Source: Punctularia strigosozonata HHB-11173 SS5 (lineage: Eukaryota; Basidiomycota; Agaricomycetes; Corticiales; Punctulariaceae). From it: 64,000 nt of DNA. The translations under genes and the position numbers were made by a program. Below the pieces are notes generated by a model that made no database searches, was not told the origin of the DNA, and worked only from the letters and a program-made list of their open reading frames with translations. This document shows, piece by piece, positions 43,753 through 56,424 of the stretch (its first letter is position 1; each line of letters starts with the position of its first letter). The stretch lies in the NCBI RefSeq assembly GCF_000264995.1, contig NW_006767440.1:271844-335843 (forward strand). Direction: 5' to 3'.

Positions 43753-46700
43753 ATTGAATGTTTACAGAACGATTCGAGGGCACCAAGCCATTATAATGTG
43801 TACAACTAGTATTCTCTCTGGGGGTCTCGGTCACATCGACTATTCATCTACGTGTTATGCGATGCTTTCTTGATTGTACAGTGCTCACGTCTCCTTTCCG
43901 TCTCCGTGTAAATTGAATGATCGTGCTATGAGCGGTATACTTAGTTTAGTGTATCGCTGTGCACCATGTACATCCGCTTGTCTGGACCGCTATGAATATA
44001 CGCGTGGATTTTTCTTGGATCATAGCATACAAAGCGCGTATAAGATACGAACGAGAAGACGTGTCATATGTCCCCCCTTTGCGTAATCTTGGGAAGTGTG
44101 AGCGTTCCACCTGCGGCTATCGCGAACGCAAATCAAGACGCGACGGCAGACCGTGCAGATGCCAGAAGACGGCGCCAACGCACCGGAAGGCGGGAACGCC
44201 TTGACCGCGCTGAACTTTCGGCGGTCCTTCGCTCAGAACCCGCATCTCCGCGTGAATTGGCCCAGGCTCAGCCTCAACGTCCGTTCGGCCGTCGCCCAAA
44301 CCTCATTCAGCGGCACTCCGCTGCCGGCACCGCCCAAGGCTGTCGAGGACGGGTCCAGGTCGACGTCAGAATGTCCTCGGAAGGGATGCAGGGGGTTCGT
44401 CCACGGTTGACCACTCCTCATGCCTGGCGACTGCACGTCTCTTCCTTTACGTCGGCCAGCGCATCGCGCGCGCTTGACATTCGTCTTCGTCCAGGAAGGA
44501 GGTGCGCGTGAAGCAGGATACGCACAGCGCCGAGGAAGAATACCCAGGCCAGTGCCAGACGCTTTTGACGACGCAGGCAGCCGAGAGGGACGACTATCCG
44601 CCATTCCCGACTGGACGTCTGAGGCCTCGGATCCACGCCTCGTCTTCCCAATTCTCCATCGCCGCAAGAATAGACAGGGTTTCCCGTCATCGCGCCCATC
44701 CTCCCGAGCCACAAGACAGGACTCAATCCCCTCCCGGCCAGGGCCAGCACCCTCCCTGTCACGCACCTTCCCGCCTCCCCTCCTGATCCCGCCCAGAGTG
44801 TACCTGCCCAAGTCCAGCAACGATCCGCACCAGCCCTGCCCAGGGTTCAGCGCCCATGGTTCAGAGTTCAATCTCTGCCTCCCGTCCAGGCCCTCGGTGT
44901 CCGTTCCGCCGTACACGCTCGTGCAGGGTCGTGCTTCAAGCGTTCACGACGAAGTCGACCACAGCCCGCGCCGACCCCGGCCTCACAACGCGCAAGGAGC
45001 CATCTTTCAGCGACACGTCAACGAAGACGTCACGAACGAATAATAGCCTCAGTTCCGAGTCGACCTTCGGAACCCTCCTCGAGGCCGATATCTCCTCCGT
45101 ATCCACATTTCACGTAACCAGGCGATGCAGCGTCTGTGGAATGACGCAAAATTATTGCCGGGCGTGGAGGCGTCGAATGTCTCGGACGACAGCCGAGGCA
45201 CCATCGCTCCAAGGATACGATGCTCTTCCAGCACGCTAAACCTCATATCGAACTGGTCGTCCCGTGGACTACGCTCCTCGTGATCATCGCCCCTTCCTGG
45301 TGCCTCCGTTTTATAGGCGGTCCTCCATAGCAAGACATCGCTCGAAATTGACCCATGCAATGGCAATGATGGGCGCTCCGATTTTTCGGCCATATGCCGT
45401 CATGAAGTCCCGCCTCGTCGTCAACGCGAAGTCGAAGAACTCCTGACGGCGTAATGGAAGCGGACGCCAACGTCCTAATGGGCGGATGTAGGTCGGCCAC
45501 GCCCTCTCTGTTCTCGAACGCCGTGTGGCGTCCCATAACGGCTGGGGCCTCTTCTGGGAAGTCTGTCGTCCTGACGTGATGGCTCTCCCGCGACAGGAGC
45601 GCCGTACGATGCAGCGCGGTGGGCAGGAACGCGCCATGTTGACGGGATGAAAGGCAGTATGCAATTTCCGTCGTGGTCGCTTGCAACATCTGGGGTTCGT
45701 TGTGGGGGGTCATCGCTGTCCATTACGGATAACGGGGCGCGGATTCCGTGTACGCGTTTCCTCGAGCGATCGACATACGTGACGGCGGCCTCCACGACGT
45801 CGCATTGTCTCAGGAATTCTGCAGATGGAGAGAAGCTGGCGATTGACACACGGTTCCAGCCGTCGCTATCTCTGGCGTTCATGCCGCCGAATCTTGCCTC
45901 TGACGCATAGGAAGGAGTCAATCGTGCGGGGCGGCGAGCGTGGCGTCGTTGATTGTCGGGTTATATCGTGGTTGCGCGACACCGCCGTCAGGCCGAACGG
46001 ATTGCAGAGCGATTGCGTCGGTGTTGCGCTGAACCCAAGCTGGACCGCGGATATGTCGTTTCCCATACCCTTCGATGCAGGACCTATTCGTGGTGCGCCA
46101 AGGCAGTGATCAGCTCACGTACCATGTTTCCGTTCAGTATATCCGTCCCAAAGGCATCTTCCTGGTCCTGGCCTTCGTGAGCGATGAGCTGCCCTCCCCT
46201 GTCCAACCGCGTTATAGGTGGTGGCGGACCGATGCATATGTATGCGTTCTGTGGCTTCGCCCATCACGAACACGGAGCCCATCCCCTCTACAAGTCCCTG
46301 TGGCTGGTCGCCGGTGATGTGGATATATGCGCCCGAGCTGCGACGAGAAAAAACACCAGACGAGCGAGCCAGGGTCGAGAGTCAACGAGGCGTGTCATGG
46401 TTGGACCGGGTGACATTTGATGTGCCGTCAACCACACAAGACCACACGCATACAAGCACGCCCTCCTCCAATCCCTTTTCAGACCCCAATATCCACGATA
46501 AGTGCTGGCCGTTACTGTTGGAAACAGCTATCAGCCAAACCAACATAACATACTTAACCTTTTGTCGACACCCCGCTCCCCGACTTCGATCGAGCTCACT
46601 AGCCGGTGCCAGCTCTCGCCTAGATACGGCCCCGCGAGCCTCAGCAAAACCTCAGGCCGGATCCCGGCGGATCTGGTCAGCGCAGGAGCCAAGTCACCCG

Positions 46701-47693
46701 GACTCAAGGAACTCCGATGATTGACCAATAAATCAAGGTCATTAGGAACGTGAAGGAAGGTGTCGCATCTGGCCGATGAGCCGGTCGCGCTCCTGTAGCT
46801 TGGCCCCAGTACGTTCGGCGCGGGTTGCCGTGCTACGGGCTCAAGTTCAGGACTATTCTCCGAAGCCAGCTGCACGTCGTTGCCCCCCTTGCGTGACGCG
46901 CTAACCTGTTGCCGATGTCAGTACCGTCGTCCTCGTACTTTGCGGTTAACATCGTTGGTGACCATAGCGCAAGGCCTCACCACTGTCGATCGTCGAAGAA
47001 ACGGCTCGTCTAGCAGGGCATCTTACTGGAAACTGTGCTCGATATACGCGCGCATGCTTTCGCGGAGGAAACAATCGCACGAACAACTTCGACATCGCCG
47101 GCCGTCGTTCGACAAAAAACGGCTAGTTGAGCCGCGAGCGCATGTTTTGTTGCGCCAATTTCCAACATCTTTCAATACATGGTTAAGCCCGCAATGACGC
47201 CGGAAGCCGTGGGCTGCAAGATACATGCCGAAGCCATGGATCGGTGTGTCACCCGCGAACCGCTAACGTTCCATCAGCTTTCGGATGATGGACGAGTTAG
47301 GCGCGGTATGGAGTCATAGCGGAATGCCCGGCTACGTAAAGTTCATACACTTTGCTCAACCCTCAAAATGCATTGGCGGGTCAATTGCACGTGAATGTCC
47401 TGAACTGCGTAGTCACTGTCTACCTCCGGGACCCAGTTTTCGTTGGTATGTTTACCATCCTGTGCGATGATACGCGAAGTGCGTTGTTCCGAGTTGTATA
47501 TACAATGAGCGATCCCGGGTATTCTACTTGTATACATTACGACTCTTGAATGCGAGAGATAACAAGACAGATTGACGAGTCCATGGCTGCCGTGAGGGTG
47601 CTACAGGATATAGAAGGTGACTAGATGAGTGTTAGACAGCAAAAACAACAAGCTGGACTTGGGAAAAAAATGTAGCAGGTGTGAAGAGATCGA
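43753..47693. other. 3.9-kb stretch with no assignable gene
   Basis: The longest gap in the window. Overlapping open frames occur on both strands because the DNA is GC-rich. The best plus-strand candidates are 44153-44410 (85 residues, ending CPRKGCRGFVHG), 44420-45043 and 46184-46420. On the minus strand, frames at 45311-45664 and 45475-45921 have a protein-like composition (for example RDFMTAYGRKIGAPIIAIAW). A minus-strand TATA box sits at 45309-45315. I recognise no family, no splice chain joins these frames, and I see no transposase, reverse transcriptase or tRNA. The last 150 bp is probably the 3' untranslated region of the next gene. Confidence 0.5.
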
Positions 47694-50405
47694 TTATTGC
47701 AAGAAAGAGGGGAGGTTCGACAGGGAATTGGCGATGTGAGCCATGGTGGGCCGGTGCTGTGCGTCGGTCCAGCAGCTTTCCATCACCGCCCACCACTCGT
47801 CTGTAAGGATGTGGTCGAATTCGGCACCTTCGGGCCGCGGCGGTGACCGCTTCGCCGTGACGATCTCATAGATGACCATGGCATCACGTTTGCAATGCGA
47901 GTACGGATGCTTGAGGGTAACACATTCTAGCATTGTCATCCCAAAAGAGTAAATGTCGCTTTGATACGTCGGTGATGGTGCCGTGCCTTCGATGAGCTCT
48001 GGAGCCAACCATCGTGCTGAACCGCTGGTGGTCAGCGTGGCCGAAGCGATGGTTTCGGTGACTTCTTCGATGATCTTCGACATGCCGAAGTCGCACACAC
48101 AAGCTTCCCCCTGTGCATGGTCAGCATCGACATCACTGGTCTCATCTGTGCACATCATACTTACTTTGTCGGAAACGAGGATGTTTGACTAGAACACAGT
48201 CAACATGGCGATTCGCAGCCTTTAGAGGGGGTGAACTCACGCATTTCACTGAAAACAGCAGGGTTCAGTGAACGATAGGTAGCAAGAATTGTGGGAACTC
48301 ACTATTGCCGTGCACAACATTAGAATAGTGGAGGTACTCGAGCCCTCTCGCTGCCCCCATCATCTGTTTGGAGTGTGGTCAGACATAGAATCCAGACATC
48401 CTCGGTTTCGACATACCAGCTTCAACCTATTCGTATCGGGCGCCTTGGCAAGATACCTGTTTTATTTGTCAGACTCCGACTCCGAAGGTGAGTCTTCAAC
48501 TCACTGTAAAACGTTCCCATTCTCTGCCCAGGCTGACACCTGTAGGCGGATGGTTGGAAGACGGTGAAGCAGGTAATAGGAGACAAGACGCACAATGTGA
48601 ATATGTTGTCCAAGCTCGGTCACGAGCCCATAGAATGGCTGGATGTTCCGATGTTTGAGACGGGACCACACCTCGATCTCTCTCTGAAAGCGCTGGAAGC
48701 CGATCAGGTGGGTTTCCCGGTGAGGGCGAACCATAACGGCATACCCTCTTCGCTTTATCGTCTGCCCTGACCATACGGAGAGCTTTCAATGCAACCTAGA
48801 GAGATTTGTCAGCAACGAGCAAACCCCCGCTATGCTTGCTCACTTTTTCCTCGCTGAACCATCGTCCTATCCAAACGTCGCTGTACGCTCCTCCGGCTAC
48901 TGGGAACTGCCCTTCCCGTGTGACCTCACCGTTGAGGATCTTCACCGAAGGAGGTATGCCCTTGATGCGATGCAGATCGAGAAGGCCGCGCTGAACTCTA
49001 AGATATGTCGCAGGGTCACTCATTGGTGTAAAGGTGCCGTCTCTTGGAGGTGGCGATGACATTGTCGGCTCAGAGTTGGGTGAAGATCTAACGGTCATGT
49101 TGGGCGAAGGTGTACGAGGGAAATAGGAAGACTGAGGAGATAGAGATGCATTGTAGTATTGAGCGGCTGCGCCCTGGTATGCGGGGTTCACGTATTGCGG
49201 TTGCTGCTGGTAAGCGGTGTGCATTCCAGGTCCACCAGGATACATCGACGGAAATTGCTCCTGAGACGGAGTCTGCGAGGAGTTGTGTATGTACCCTGCT
49301 GGAGACGACATGACAATGTCATGTTGTGGCATGGGAACTACCGAATGAGAGCTGGCTGTTCGGTGGCCGAAGCCCATTTGAAGGGGCATGGAACGAGGTT
49401 GTGGTGCATGAACTTCATTCGCAGGGTTCGGAGATGGAGAGAAAGGCGATTGTCCCTCTGGAGAGTGCGTTAGTCCTCGATGCGGAGGAGTTCCAGAAAT
49501 TGGCGCGAGCTCTTGAGAACTTGGGGAGATAATGATCGGTGGGTTGATGCCACGAGAACGCATTTCTTCCAGAAACTATCACACATTGTCGATGAGATAC
49601 CTCGGAGCGTGATGAATCAACAAATTCGTACCCTTTGGCCATCTTCCATTAACCGTTGCGCATCAGGATTAGACAAATCTGCGAAGCTTTGCGGGCGAGA
49701 AAAAGCTTGGAGTAATAATTCCCTGTTTTCCGCATGATACATGTCTTGCGTCATCCTAACGTCCATAATTTGTCGGTGCATAACCAATTGGGTCTTGGCC
49801 TGGTTGGTAATGTCACCGCTGATATCAAGCCGTGAAAAGTACAGAACTTACTGAGAAGGTCTGCATCCCAACGTCGAGATCCTGCTTGTATTTCTTGAGG
49901 GTGTTCGTGATTTCATTGTATTTCACTGTGATGAATTGTAGCATCAACTGAAATCACAATCACCTTGTTCGCGGCTCACAGTAGCGCTTGTAACTTGGCA
50001 ATGCCGCAAATTCCTCCATCTTTTTATTGATTCTGTCCAGCGCCCTGGTCATCCGTCAATAAGAAACCGCCTTGCACTCGGTATGATGGCGCTTACGGTA
50101 GCAATTCGTCCATTGCAAGACGAACATCGTCATTCATGTTGTGTTCATGCTCCCGCAGCATATTCTGGTATTGTCGACAAGTATGGGCAAGGCTTGATGC
50201 ATCTTTCTGGCAGAATTGTAAGAACGCAGCTATCGCTCCACCCGAGATGTGCGTGGCTTGCCTTGTTCCCCGCGACGTGCTCGCAGCGAGCGACGATCTG
50301 CTGAAGCCCGTCCAGAGCGCTGCCTACACCGGGGATCTGTGTAATATCGGCAGCGATTTGACCTACCCCGGCGGCGAACTGTAATCCACCGCGGATTGTC
50401 GACAT
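47694..50405 (-). CDS. MLKL-like helical-bundle protein with HGN pseudokinase domain
   Basis: Exons (minus) start 50405-50262, 50206-50097, 50044-49980, 49925-49852, 49799-49632, 49575-48844, 48795-48745 and continue to 47694. Residues 1-131 form a helical bundle: a Gly-rich amphipathic start (LQFAAGVGQIAADITQIPG), CEHVAGNKKDASSLAHTCRQ, NDDVRLAMDELLPALDRINK, RYLKYNEITNTLKKYKQDLD, resembling the MLKL/HeLo four-helix fold. A second helical region (188-200) and a Pro/Ser/Gln-rich linker follow. The TKL kinase domain has AGGAYSDVWIGRW, VALK, EIEVWSRLKHRNIQPFYG, HGNMKCSNIL, CDFGMSK, ARWLAPELI and DIYSFGMTMLE. The HRD aspartate is Asn, so catalysis is doubtful. Intron 1 is GC-AG, and the catalytic loop spans 24-nt and 8-nt exons. 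An upstream ATG at 50477 is possible. Confidence 0.82.
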
Positions 50406-50652
50406 GGATGATAGCAAGGTGCGGCGGATGCCTGATCCTAGGATCGGCGCTGGGGCAGTACTGCGCACACCTTCCAAGGGCGATTCCGAGACTGCGCGGA
50501 AAGGCTGCTCTCAGCGCAACTCGGGTGACTACGAGTGTTACTGTACGAAGACGAGCAAGAGCCGCATGGATGGACAGCCCGTTCTTGGCCACAGCATATT
50601 GATGCACGCGTCGCTCCCAGGCACGTCCCTGGCTCTTGTGCTCTTCCGCGAC

Positions 50653-52046
50653 ATGTCTCGCAAACGTACTCGGGCCCAAGCATTCGCAGAAAGTGTGCTC
50701 ACGGAGGAGCTCTCTAGCCCAGCAGAACACGAGCCAATGGAGGAGACGGAGGAGCAGAAGGCGGCGAGAAGGGAGAAGGAGCTTGAAATATGGGAAGCGG
50801 TCAAAGAGGAATACTACGAGGGTACGCTCAGACCTCTGACATGCATAGTGGATGTGTCATATCTCTCAGTTGTCGATCAGCTACCTACCTCGTTGGAGCG
50901 ATACTTTCGTCTCATCCAGCAACTTGATAAACAAGTGCGCGACGGCGCAACCCACCTTAACTATCGCTCACGATGAATAGTCTGTAGAACACACTGCTGA
51001 GATTCTGCCCACCCTGCAAAGTTATGCCTCTCTCAGGCGGTCGTTGATACCACGCGCGACTTCAGACAATACGGACGATGTCATCCATGGACAAGCACTA
51101 TCAGAGGCTCAAGGCAAAACAGACGTACCTGATATATCTTCGTCTGGTGATGATGAGCAGAAGGACGCCATGCACGAGGGAGTAGAAATACCTCGGGATA
51201 CAGCCAAGGCCTCAGTTACGCCACCGCCGTCGGCCAGGACAGCCAGAGCAACGCCTTCAGTCGGATCCAACGACAGTCGAGGACTTATCTCGCACCTTGG
51301 ATATATTTTGGAAGAGAATGTGCGAGTGTCCGAGGAAAAAGTTAACCTTGCCAATGCCGCATATGAATCCGTCCGTACTTACATTCCCCCTTTCATACAA
51401 CTTGCTTACGGCCACATCTCTCCAGGTTGAAAGGCAGATCCGCTTTCTTGACCAGGCTATCAAAGAACAGGAGACGTCTCTCACTCTCGGGCTCCGTCCA
51501 GGCACCCATCCGACCTCTATTGTATTGCCGGACGTTCCAGTCGCACGAAGAGGACAAAGAGCGAACCACCCTAACATCGATTCCAACAACGTGGTCTTGG
51601 ATTCGACTAGCTTAGCTGAACGAGGACGACCGTCCAGAAAAGGCGGTCATAGGGGCAACAAGAAGTCCCGCGACACGTCACCACCCGCATCTCCGTTGAA
51701 GGTCACCATCCCCGCCGTAAATCAAACGTCAAACAATATCGATCTGGAACCTCGTTACTGCCTCTGTCATCAAGTTTCGTACGGGCAGGTGAGTTTCCTG
51801 TATAGGTCATATCATCGACCAGACGCATATGACCGCTTCTAGATGATTGGATGTGACAACCCTAGTTGTCCATATGAATGGGTAAGTGGCCCCAAAGACA
51901 TCGGTACCAAATCCTTACCCAGTGTTTAGTTCCATTACGACTGCGTCAACGTCACTGCACCCCCGAAAAACAATGCTAAGTGGTATTGTCCTGTATGTAG
52001 GGACTCCAAAAAGGGTCAAAACAAACGCTCCGGCAAATCAAGGTGA
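50653..52046 (+). CDS. ING-family PHD-finger chromatin protein
   Basis: Subunit of histone acetyltransferase or deacetylase complexes that reads H3K4me3. The ING domain is at the N terminus: RAQAFAESVLTEEL, a charged helix, then VVDQLPTSLERYFRLIQQLD after an intron, with a second part EENVRVSEEKVNLANAAYES. A disordered middle carries basic patches (RKGGHRGNKKSR). The C-terminal PHD finger YCLCHQVSYGQMIGCDN, CPYEWFHYDCVNV, KWYCPVCRD has all eight zinc ligands and the aromatic/Met positions that bind methyl-lysine, split by two introns. A basic tail ends at 52046. Which complex (NuA4-like or Rpd3-like) cannot be told from sequence. The start MSRKRTRAQ is 247 bp from the divergent pseudokinase gene. 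Confidence 0.9.
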
Positions 52047-52187
52047 CTGAGGCGGACACCGCATGATAGCATCGGCAAATATTATATGATTGTATGTATA
52101 TGTACAGAAGCGGAATAATGATGAATTAACAACCTGATCCAGGATCCGAGAGTAAACTAAAACTACAGTGGCAAATGATGTGCATAA

Positions 52188-55100
52188 TCAACTTCGCCGA
52201 GATGAAGATCTGCTAGACGAGCTCTCGTAACTGAAACGCTGTCTCATCTGATCGCCATCGAAAGCTACGACGTTGGGCGTGCTGTCGTCGTACTGTGTGA
52301 CTGTGTGTCGCTAACTCGGACACGAGCTTTCTCACCTCCGGTTGTTGTTGACGGCCGAACCCCTTCCGCTCATACGAGCATTTATGCACACAGCGAGGAA
52401 ATCCTGGGCATAACGCTCCGTCTTATGCTGTGCTTCGTCGGGGTCTGAGAGGACTTGGTTGAGAACGTTGGTAAACTCAACGATATCTGTATACGGGGTG
52501 ACTATGAAGACGCGCATGGAATGGTATGTGGACGATCACGAACCGGATGGCGTCATCGCACTCAGCATTTCAAGAGCTTCGTTATCAAGGATTTCGTTCT
52601 CGCTGACCTTCTCCCGGTTTGCGAGCTACCAGTTCGGATTGAGCAGAAATAAGCAGGTGAGGTCAAAGTACGTACCTTCTTCCGGACAGCGCGCAATCTC
52701 TTGTAGCACTGCGTCTCCGGAGACTGTTCGGAATCTTCTAGAAAGTGGTTATTGGCTGCGCTCTCTGGTCTTCCGAGCGGACTAGTGGCCTCAGGACCGA
52801 GGGGAGCAAATGCATCGTCCTCGATATCGTCCGATTGAAAATCCTCATAATCTTCGTCGAAGAATTCGATTGATTCCTGCTCAACTACGCAATGCGCGCG
52901 TTTGCCCTGGCTAGCAGATGCGACGGAAACGGAATCGGCTTGGGCTGTGATCGTTCTCGGATTTGTTCCCTTCCGCGATGCCGAGACCGAAGTCGTTTTC
53001 TTTAGTTCTTTCGGCTTGAAGAACATTTGGAGCTTCTCGCCTCCCCGTAGTAGTCCATCAGCTTTGGGGCCAAGCTACTGCAGATCAGAATATCGGTCTT
53101 CCACCACATATTTGAACACAGACCTTCATGTATGAGTTCGTCCATCCTGCAGAATTCTTGACCCCGGTTTCCACGAGCGCCCCATGCGTCAAGAGGTGCT
53201 CGACGAGCATCGCACACTTCTCCCCATCGATGTCTTTGCCCCGACCGTACCAAGGTAGCTTATCGTGATTATTGGCGAGGATTTTTTGTGCCTTAGAACC
53301 TCGAAAGACGGCCTGCAAGTGATTCTTCGTTAAGTTCTCTTTCTCTGTGGTACTTTGGACGAGATGAAGGAAATCCCTCGCTACGACAGTCATGTCCTCA
53401 GACACCGTATGGACGTTGTCGCGACAATTGTCACAAAATTTGCGGCAGTCTTTGGGATCGAAATCCGGCTGGCCGAAATATCGTAGCATGAGTGAACGCC
53501 GACAGTGCTGCTTGTTTTGGCAGAATTTGACCACTTCTTCGAGTTGATCGAGCTGGCGCTGTTTCTCTTCTTCGACCACACCTTCGGACTCTGAGATCAT
53601 TTTCTTCAGGATAGCGATGTCTTTATATGTGAAGTCTGCCACCACGAGTTTGAGCAGTAATAACCACGGCAACCGGCGAGAACATACAGAGGACACAATC
53701 CGCAGGAAGTCTGTCACGTCCTGCACGACCTGTCTCCTGATAATAACTGTTTCGGGAGATGGGTTAGCACTGAATGAGATGAAGTTCATATATGCATCCG
53801 CACCCTTCCATGCTCTTCGGCAGATGATGGTGAATCACAAAGCGCACTGCAGGTCTATTAGTCACGCGCATAGCGTGCGTAGATGTTGTACTTGCCATCA
53901 GGCTTATCTGCAGAAGGATCAGTGGCGAGCTCGTGTGCAAATCATGGGGGAACTCACCTATGCCCATTCCGAAGGCAATGGTGGCTACGATGATCTCGCC
54001 CTCGCCTTCTTGCCAAGCCTTTTGGGCGTTGTGCTTATCTTCATCCGACATGGCGGCGTGAAAATGCCTGGCGCTGAGCGCATAATTGTCTCTCAGCTCT
54101 TGTGCAATCTCCTCGCACTTGTTGCGACTCAAGCAATATATGATTCCAGATTCGTTCGGATGAGTTGATTTGATGTACGCTGCGATGTCTGCCACCACCT
54201 TACTGCCCTTCTGACGTATTTCGTAATTGAGGTTCGGTCGGTTGAACGGGGACTTAATGAATACGCAATCCCGGAGTTTGAGATGGTTGTGAATGTTAAT
54301 GATGTCTTCTGCTTTTGCAGTGGCTGTGAGCGCCATGATCGGGACGTCGGGATACGTGTCGCGCAACCAGTTAAGGTTGGCATACTGTGATTCGAGATGG
54401 TTTAGGTGTACTACCTCCTTTTGAAAGGGTGCAAACGCACCGAACCGCGAAAGTTCCTGCCCCATGACGTGATACAATGAGCTTCATCCATAACGAACCT
54501 TGCTATATGGCCATCCTTATAAAGTTTGTCCAAAATACCGCGCATGTAATGGGTGTTCAACTTTTCTGGTGTCAGGTATACGATCTGTGGCTTGCGACCC
54601 GAGCCTGTGAGCCTCGACATCGCTCCGGTCCTGTGTGCATCGGAGTCGGCAGAGCCCAATGTCACGACATCCACGCCCTTGTCCTTCAGCGCTTTGGACT
54701 GATCCTTGATCAAGGCAACCAGAGGTGAGACCACGAAGGAAACCCGTCGGCCCTTGCCCCCCGTGCATACCGCCGGAAGCTGGTAACATAGAGACTTGCC
54801 ACCGCCGGTAGGCATCAACACGAACACATCCTTGCCAGCCATGGCGGCATTGATAGCGTCCAATTGATGATCTCGGAAGCGATGGAGGCCGAACACACTC
54901 TTGAGGTTCCGCATCAGTTCCGCATAATAAGGCGTGGCTGTAGAATCCGAACGGGACGGTGTACCGGGTGAAGACGTCGGAGTGGACGGAAATTCGACGC
55001 ACGCGGTCTTAAGTACTGAAGTGCCAGTGACCGATTCAGACCCGGCGGATGTATCAACCCGACTTTCCGCTCTGGCAGTTGCTGTCACTGACGATGAGCC

Positions 55101-56424
55101 GTGAAGTTGAGGAGGTTGTCCATCGTCGCCATTTCCGTCGACGGTGGCCCACAGTTCATCGTCACTTCCAAGGTTTTCCACGCGCTCTACCTGAGGGCGT
55201 TGTAGGTCCGCAAAAGTGGGGAATTTGCCTAATGGTCTTTGACCAGGCTTCGCCGAAGGGTCAGCTGAGCGATGGGCTTCAGCAGACGCCGAGTGAGAAG
55301 AAGTTAAAGCTGCCGGACCTTCGTCCACGACGATCGGCACGTCGTAGGATCGGCCTGGGGGCGATGTCCGACCATCCGCGTCGGAAGCGGTTATCGACGA
55401 AGCTGGTGAATGGGCCGACGAATCTGATATCCCCATGCTGTTCTTCCGACTCTGGATAACAGCATCTATGTCGTCGATCCGCTTCCTGATGAAGTTGCTG
55501 AAAATTATGCTTAGTTGCCAGGAGCAAATGTCGAGGATTTTATGGTTACCATATTCCCGTTAGCAGGGCCAAGTCAGTATGCTTGGAAGAGGACCTGAAC
55601 TGGTCAATGCAATCTTGCTGGCGTTTCAATAGCTCCTCTTTGTTGAACTCAAGCCATCCTTTCAGGGTCGCGGTGTCCGCCTGCGTAGCAATCGTTAGCA
55701 GCTCTAGTATGACCTTTGCTGCGACCCACCCTATGTAGTTCTTCGATTGGCAGAGCAACGGATTCCGCCGAGGATGGTTGTCCCACAGGAGTGTTAAGAA
55801 TCTCTTCTCGTCGCACACGGCTGACTTGGGCGGGAATCAGAATTGGGTCATCCTCGCTCAAGTGCATGAAATCAGAGAGATCGTATGCCCGAGTCACTTC
55901 TCCATCTCCAGAAATATTCTCCTTCTCCGATTCCCTCTCCTTCCTCTGTCTCTTTATCGATGGCGACAAGTCTTGTGGAAGCGAGCCATCCGAAGACGAA
56001 CGCTTGACTGAAGAGCGGGATGGCCCAGGAGTCGAGGGTGCATATCTGCCCTGTTCTGAGCCGGTTCGTGACGTCGATGTCTCTTTCGCCGGTGTGGGCT
56101 TAGTTGACGCCAAGCGTTGATTGAAACCAGATGTCGCAAAAGTAGCTAGGGTGGAAGCAGCTTTGCGAGCTGAAGATATAACAACATGAGAAGGGTTTTA
56201 AGCAGTTGTAAGAAAGGCTTACCAGGCAAGTTCTGCTGCTCTTGAAGCGACCGGGCCGGTTTGAACTTATGCTAAAGATCGTCAACTTTGTGCAGAGCTA
56301 CCCAAAGGGAATAAACTACCTTGGTGGGAGCAGTTAGAGACGTATGCGATGTTGGAGCTGGAGAGTTGATTGTAGCCGACCGGCGCTTGAGAACATCATC
56401 TAGATTATTCTTAGGAAGGGACAT
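52188..56424 (-). CDS. RecQ-family DNA helicase (Sgs1/BLM-like)
   Basis: 3'-5' helicase acting in recombination and replication-fork repair. N-terminal exons (from MSLPKNNLDDVLKRRS at 56424) are disordered, with an acidic patch DLSDFMHLSEDDPIL and a helix at about 55650-55750. The helicase core has HRFRDHQLDAINAAMAGKD, Walker A MPTGGGKSLCYQLP, DEAH in VMDEAHCITSWG, LTATAKAED, ESGIIYCLSRNKCEEIA and ATIAFGMGID. The RQC zinc site is in QHCRRSLMLRYFGQPDF then DCRKFCDNC, followed by a winged helix. After an acidic linker comes an HRDC-like segment (NEALEMLSAMTPS joined by splicing to DIVEFTNVLNQVL). A last exon (after GTGAGA...GACAG) would end at 52188; reading through stops at 52332. Confidence 0.92.

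Noticed and set aside
44860-44885. GTTCAATCTCTG resembling a tRNA T-arm
   Set aside because: No acceptor stem or anticodon arm at the right distance.
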